Below are positions 6,424-6,646 of a stretch of DNA of 6,646 nt, in pieces (position 1 is the first letter of the stretch; every line of letters starts with the position of its first letter). Made by a program: the position numbers and the translations under genes. The stretch is from Anaerolineae bacterium. GTDB taxonomy: Bacteria > Chloroflexota > Anaerolineae > Aggregatilineales > Phototrophicaceae. Location of the stretch: the NCBI GenBank assembly GCA_028284565.1, contig JANQRM010000143.1:1-6646 (forward strand), given 5' to 3'. The notes beneath the pieces were generated by a model that saw only the letters and a list, made by a program, of their open reading frames with translations, searched no databases and had not been told where the DNA came from.

Positions 6424-6646
6424 TTTAGGTCATTCAACTCATACACGAAGGCTTTAGCTTTGCGCCCCTTGACCTTCATTTCGCCGAGTGCGCGGGCTTT
6501 TACTCGATTACCAAGCCGTTTGACTACCGATTCTTCAATCAGGATTTGTCCCGGCGCGGCATATTCTTGGAGACGCTTGGCAAGATTGATCGTATCCCCG
6601 ATTGCGGTATAGTTGAGTGCGCGCTCTGTGCCGATATAGCCGACCA
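6420..6646 (-). CDS. Class III adenylate/guanylate cyclase, C-terminal end (5' part outside window)
   Basis: The minus strand is open from the window edge to a TAA stop (complement of 6420-6422), giving 74 complete codons. The translated fragment contains VGYIGTERALNYTAIGDTIN and then LAKRLQEYAAPGQILIEE, the end of the class III nucleotide cyclase catalytic domain. By comparison with mammalian adenylyl cyclase, Asn20 and Arg24 of the fragment (NLAKR) are the transition-state pair. Thr13 (YTAIG, codon about 6606-6608) sits where mammalian enzymes have the adenine-reading Asp. A Thr there is typical of class IIIb bacterial adenylate cyclases such as cyanobacterial CyaB1. cAMP is therefore the likelier product, but the lysine partner and the metal-binding aspartates lie outside the window. 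The ending KGRKAKAFVYEL matches the usual last strand of the domain, so the cyclase domain is at the C-terminus of the protein. Upstream sensor domains are unknown. The gene converges on der with a four-base overlap. Confidence 0.88.
   Translation of the reverse strand, partial: VGYIGTERALNYTAIGDTINLAKRLQEYAAPGQILIEESVVKRLGNRVKARALGEMKVKGRKAKAFVYELNDLN

Noticed and set aside
6448..6461. Small hairpin AAGGC-TTTA-GCTTT just downstream of der
   Set aside because: Five base pairs with one G-T pair and no T-run; it lies in the coding region of the cyclase and is too weak to call a terminator.
1..6646. Mobile elements, CRISPR arrays, tRNA/rRNA genes, integration sites
   Set aside because: No terminal repeats, transposase or integrase motifs, repeat-spacer pattern or structural RNA signatures were seen; nearly all of the window is accounted for by housekeeping and signalling genes.

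Overview
The window is a compact, ordinary-looking bacterial chromosomal segment: five genes read left to right and a sixth enters from the right edge on the opposite strand. Coding density is high. I see no transposase, integrase, CRISPR array, tRNA or rRNA. The lineage cannot be proven from the sequence. The gene order (diadenylate cyclase, YbbR protein, Der), an inserted stretch in the first GTPase domain of Der, a large soluble TPR protein and a class III nucleotide cyclase would fit a member of the Chloroflexota (Anaerolineae-like). This is inference at low to moderate confidence.

Layout. Positions 2-475 hold the C-terminal half of ornithine carbamoyltransferase (arginine synthesis). Sixteen bases later a 752-residue cytoplasmic TPR protein begins (492-2750), probably on the same transcript. 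The 114-base gap after it contains a strong intrinsic terminator (stem 2795-2825, T-run to 2830), which closes this first unit. A second unit follows: cdaA (2865-3731, membrane diadenylate cyclase making c-di-AMP), cdaR (3735-5021, membrane-anchored protein with four YbbR domains, a CdaA partner in other bacteria) and der (5053-6423, double-GTPase ribosome assembly factor). The gaps are 3 and 31 bases. The last gene, on the minus strand (6420-6646, 5' part outside the window), is the C-terminal end of a class III adenylate/guanylate cyclase. Its stop codon overlaps that of der.

How the parts fit. CdaA and CdaR form a known signalling pair: CdaR sits outside the membrane and influences c-di-AMP output. 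In many Firmicutes the third gene is glmM; here it is der. A probable cAMP-type cyclase lies directly next to the c-di-AMP module, so two nucleotide second-messenger enzymes are neighbours, although nothing shows that they are functionally linked.

I did not find a clear new system. The points most worth a second look are: the CdaR protein has no lysine or cysteine at all, with a fourth YbbR domain lacking any basic residue; the TPR protein has a 54-55-residue three-helix super-repeat and an acidic aromatic linker; CdaA has a Trp-rich amphipathic C-terminal helix; and der and the cyclase overlap at their stop codons.
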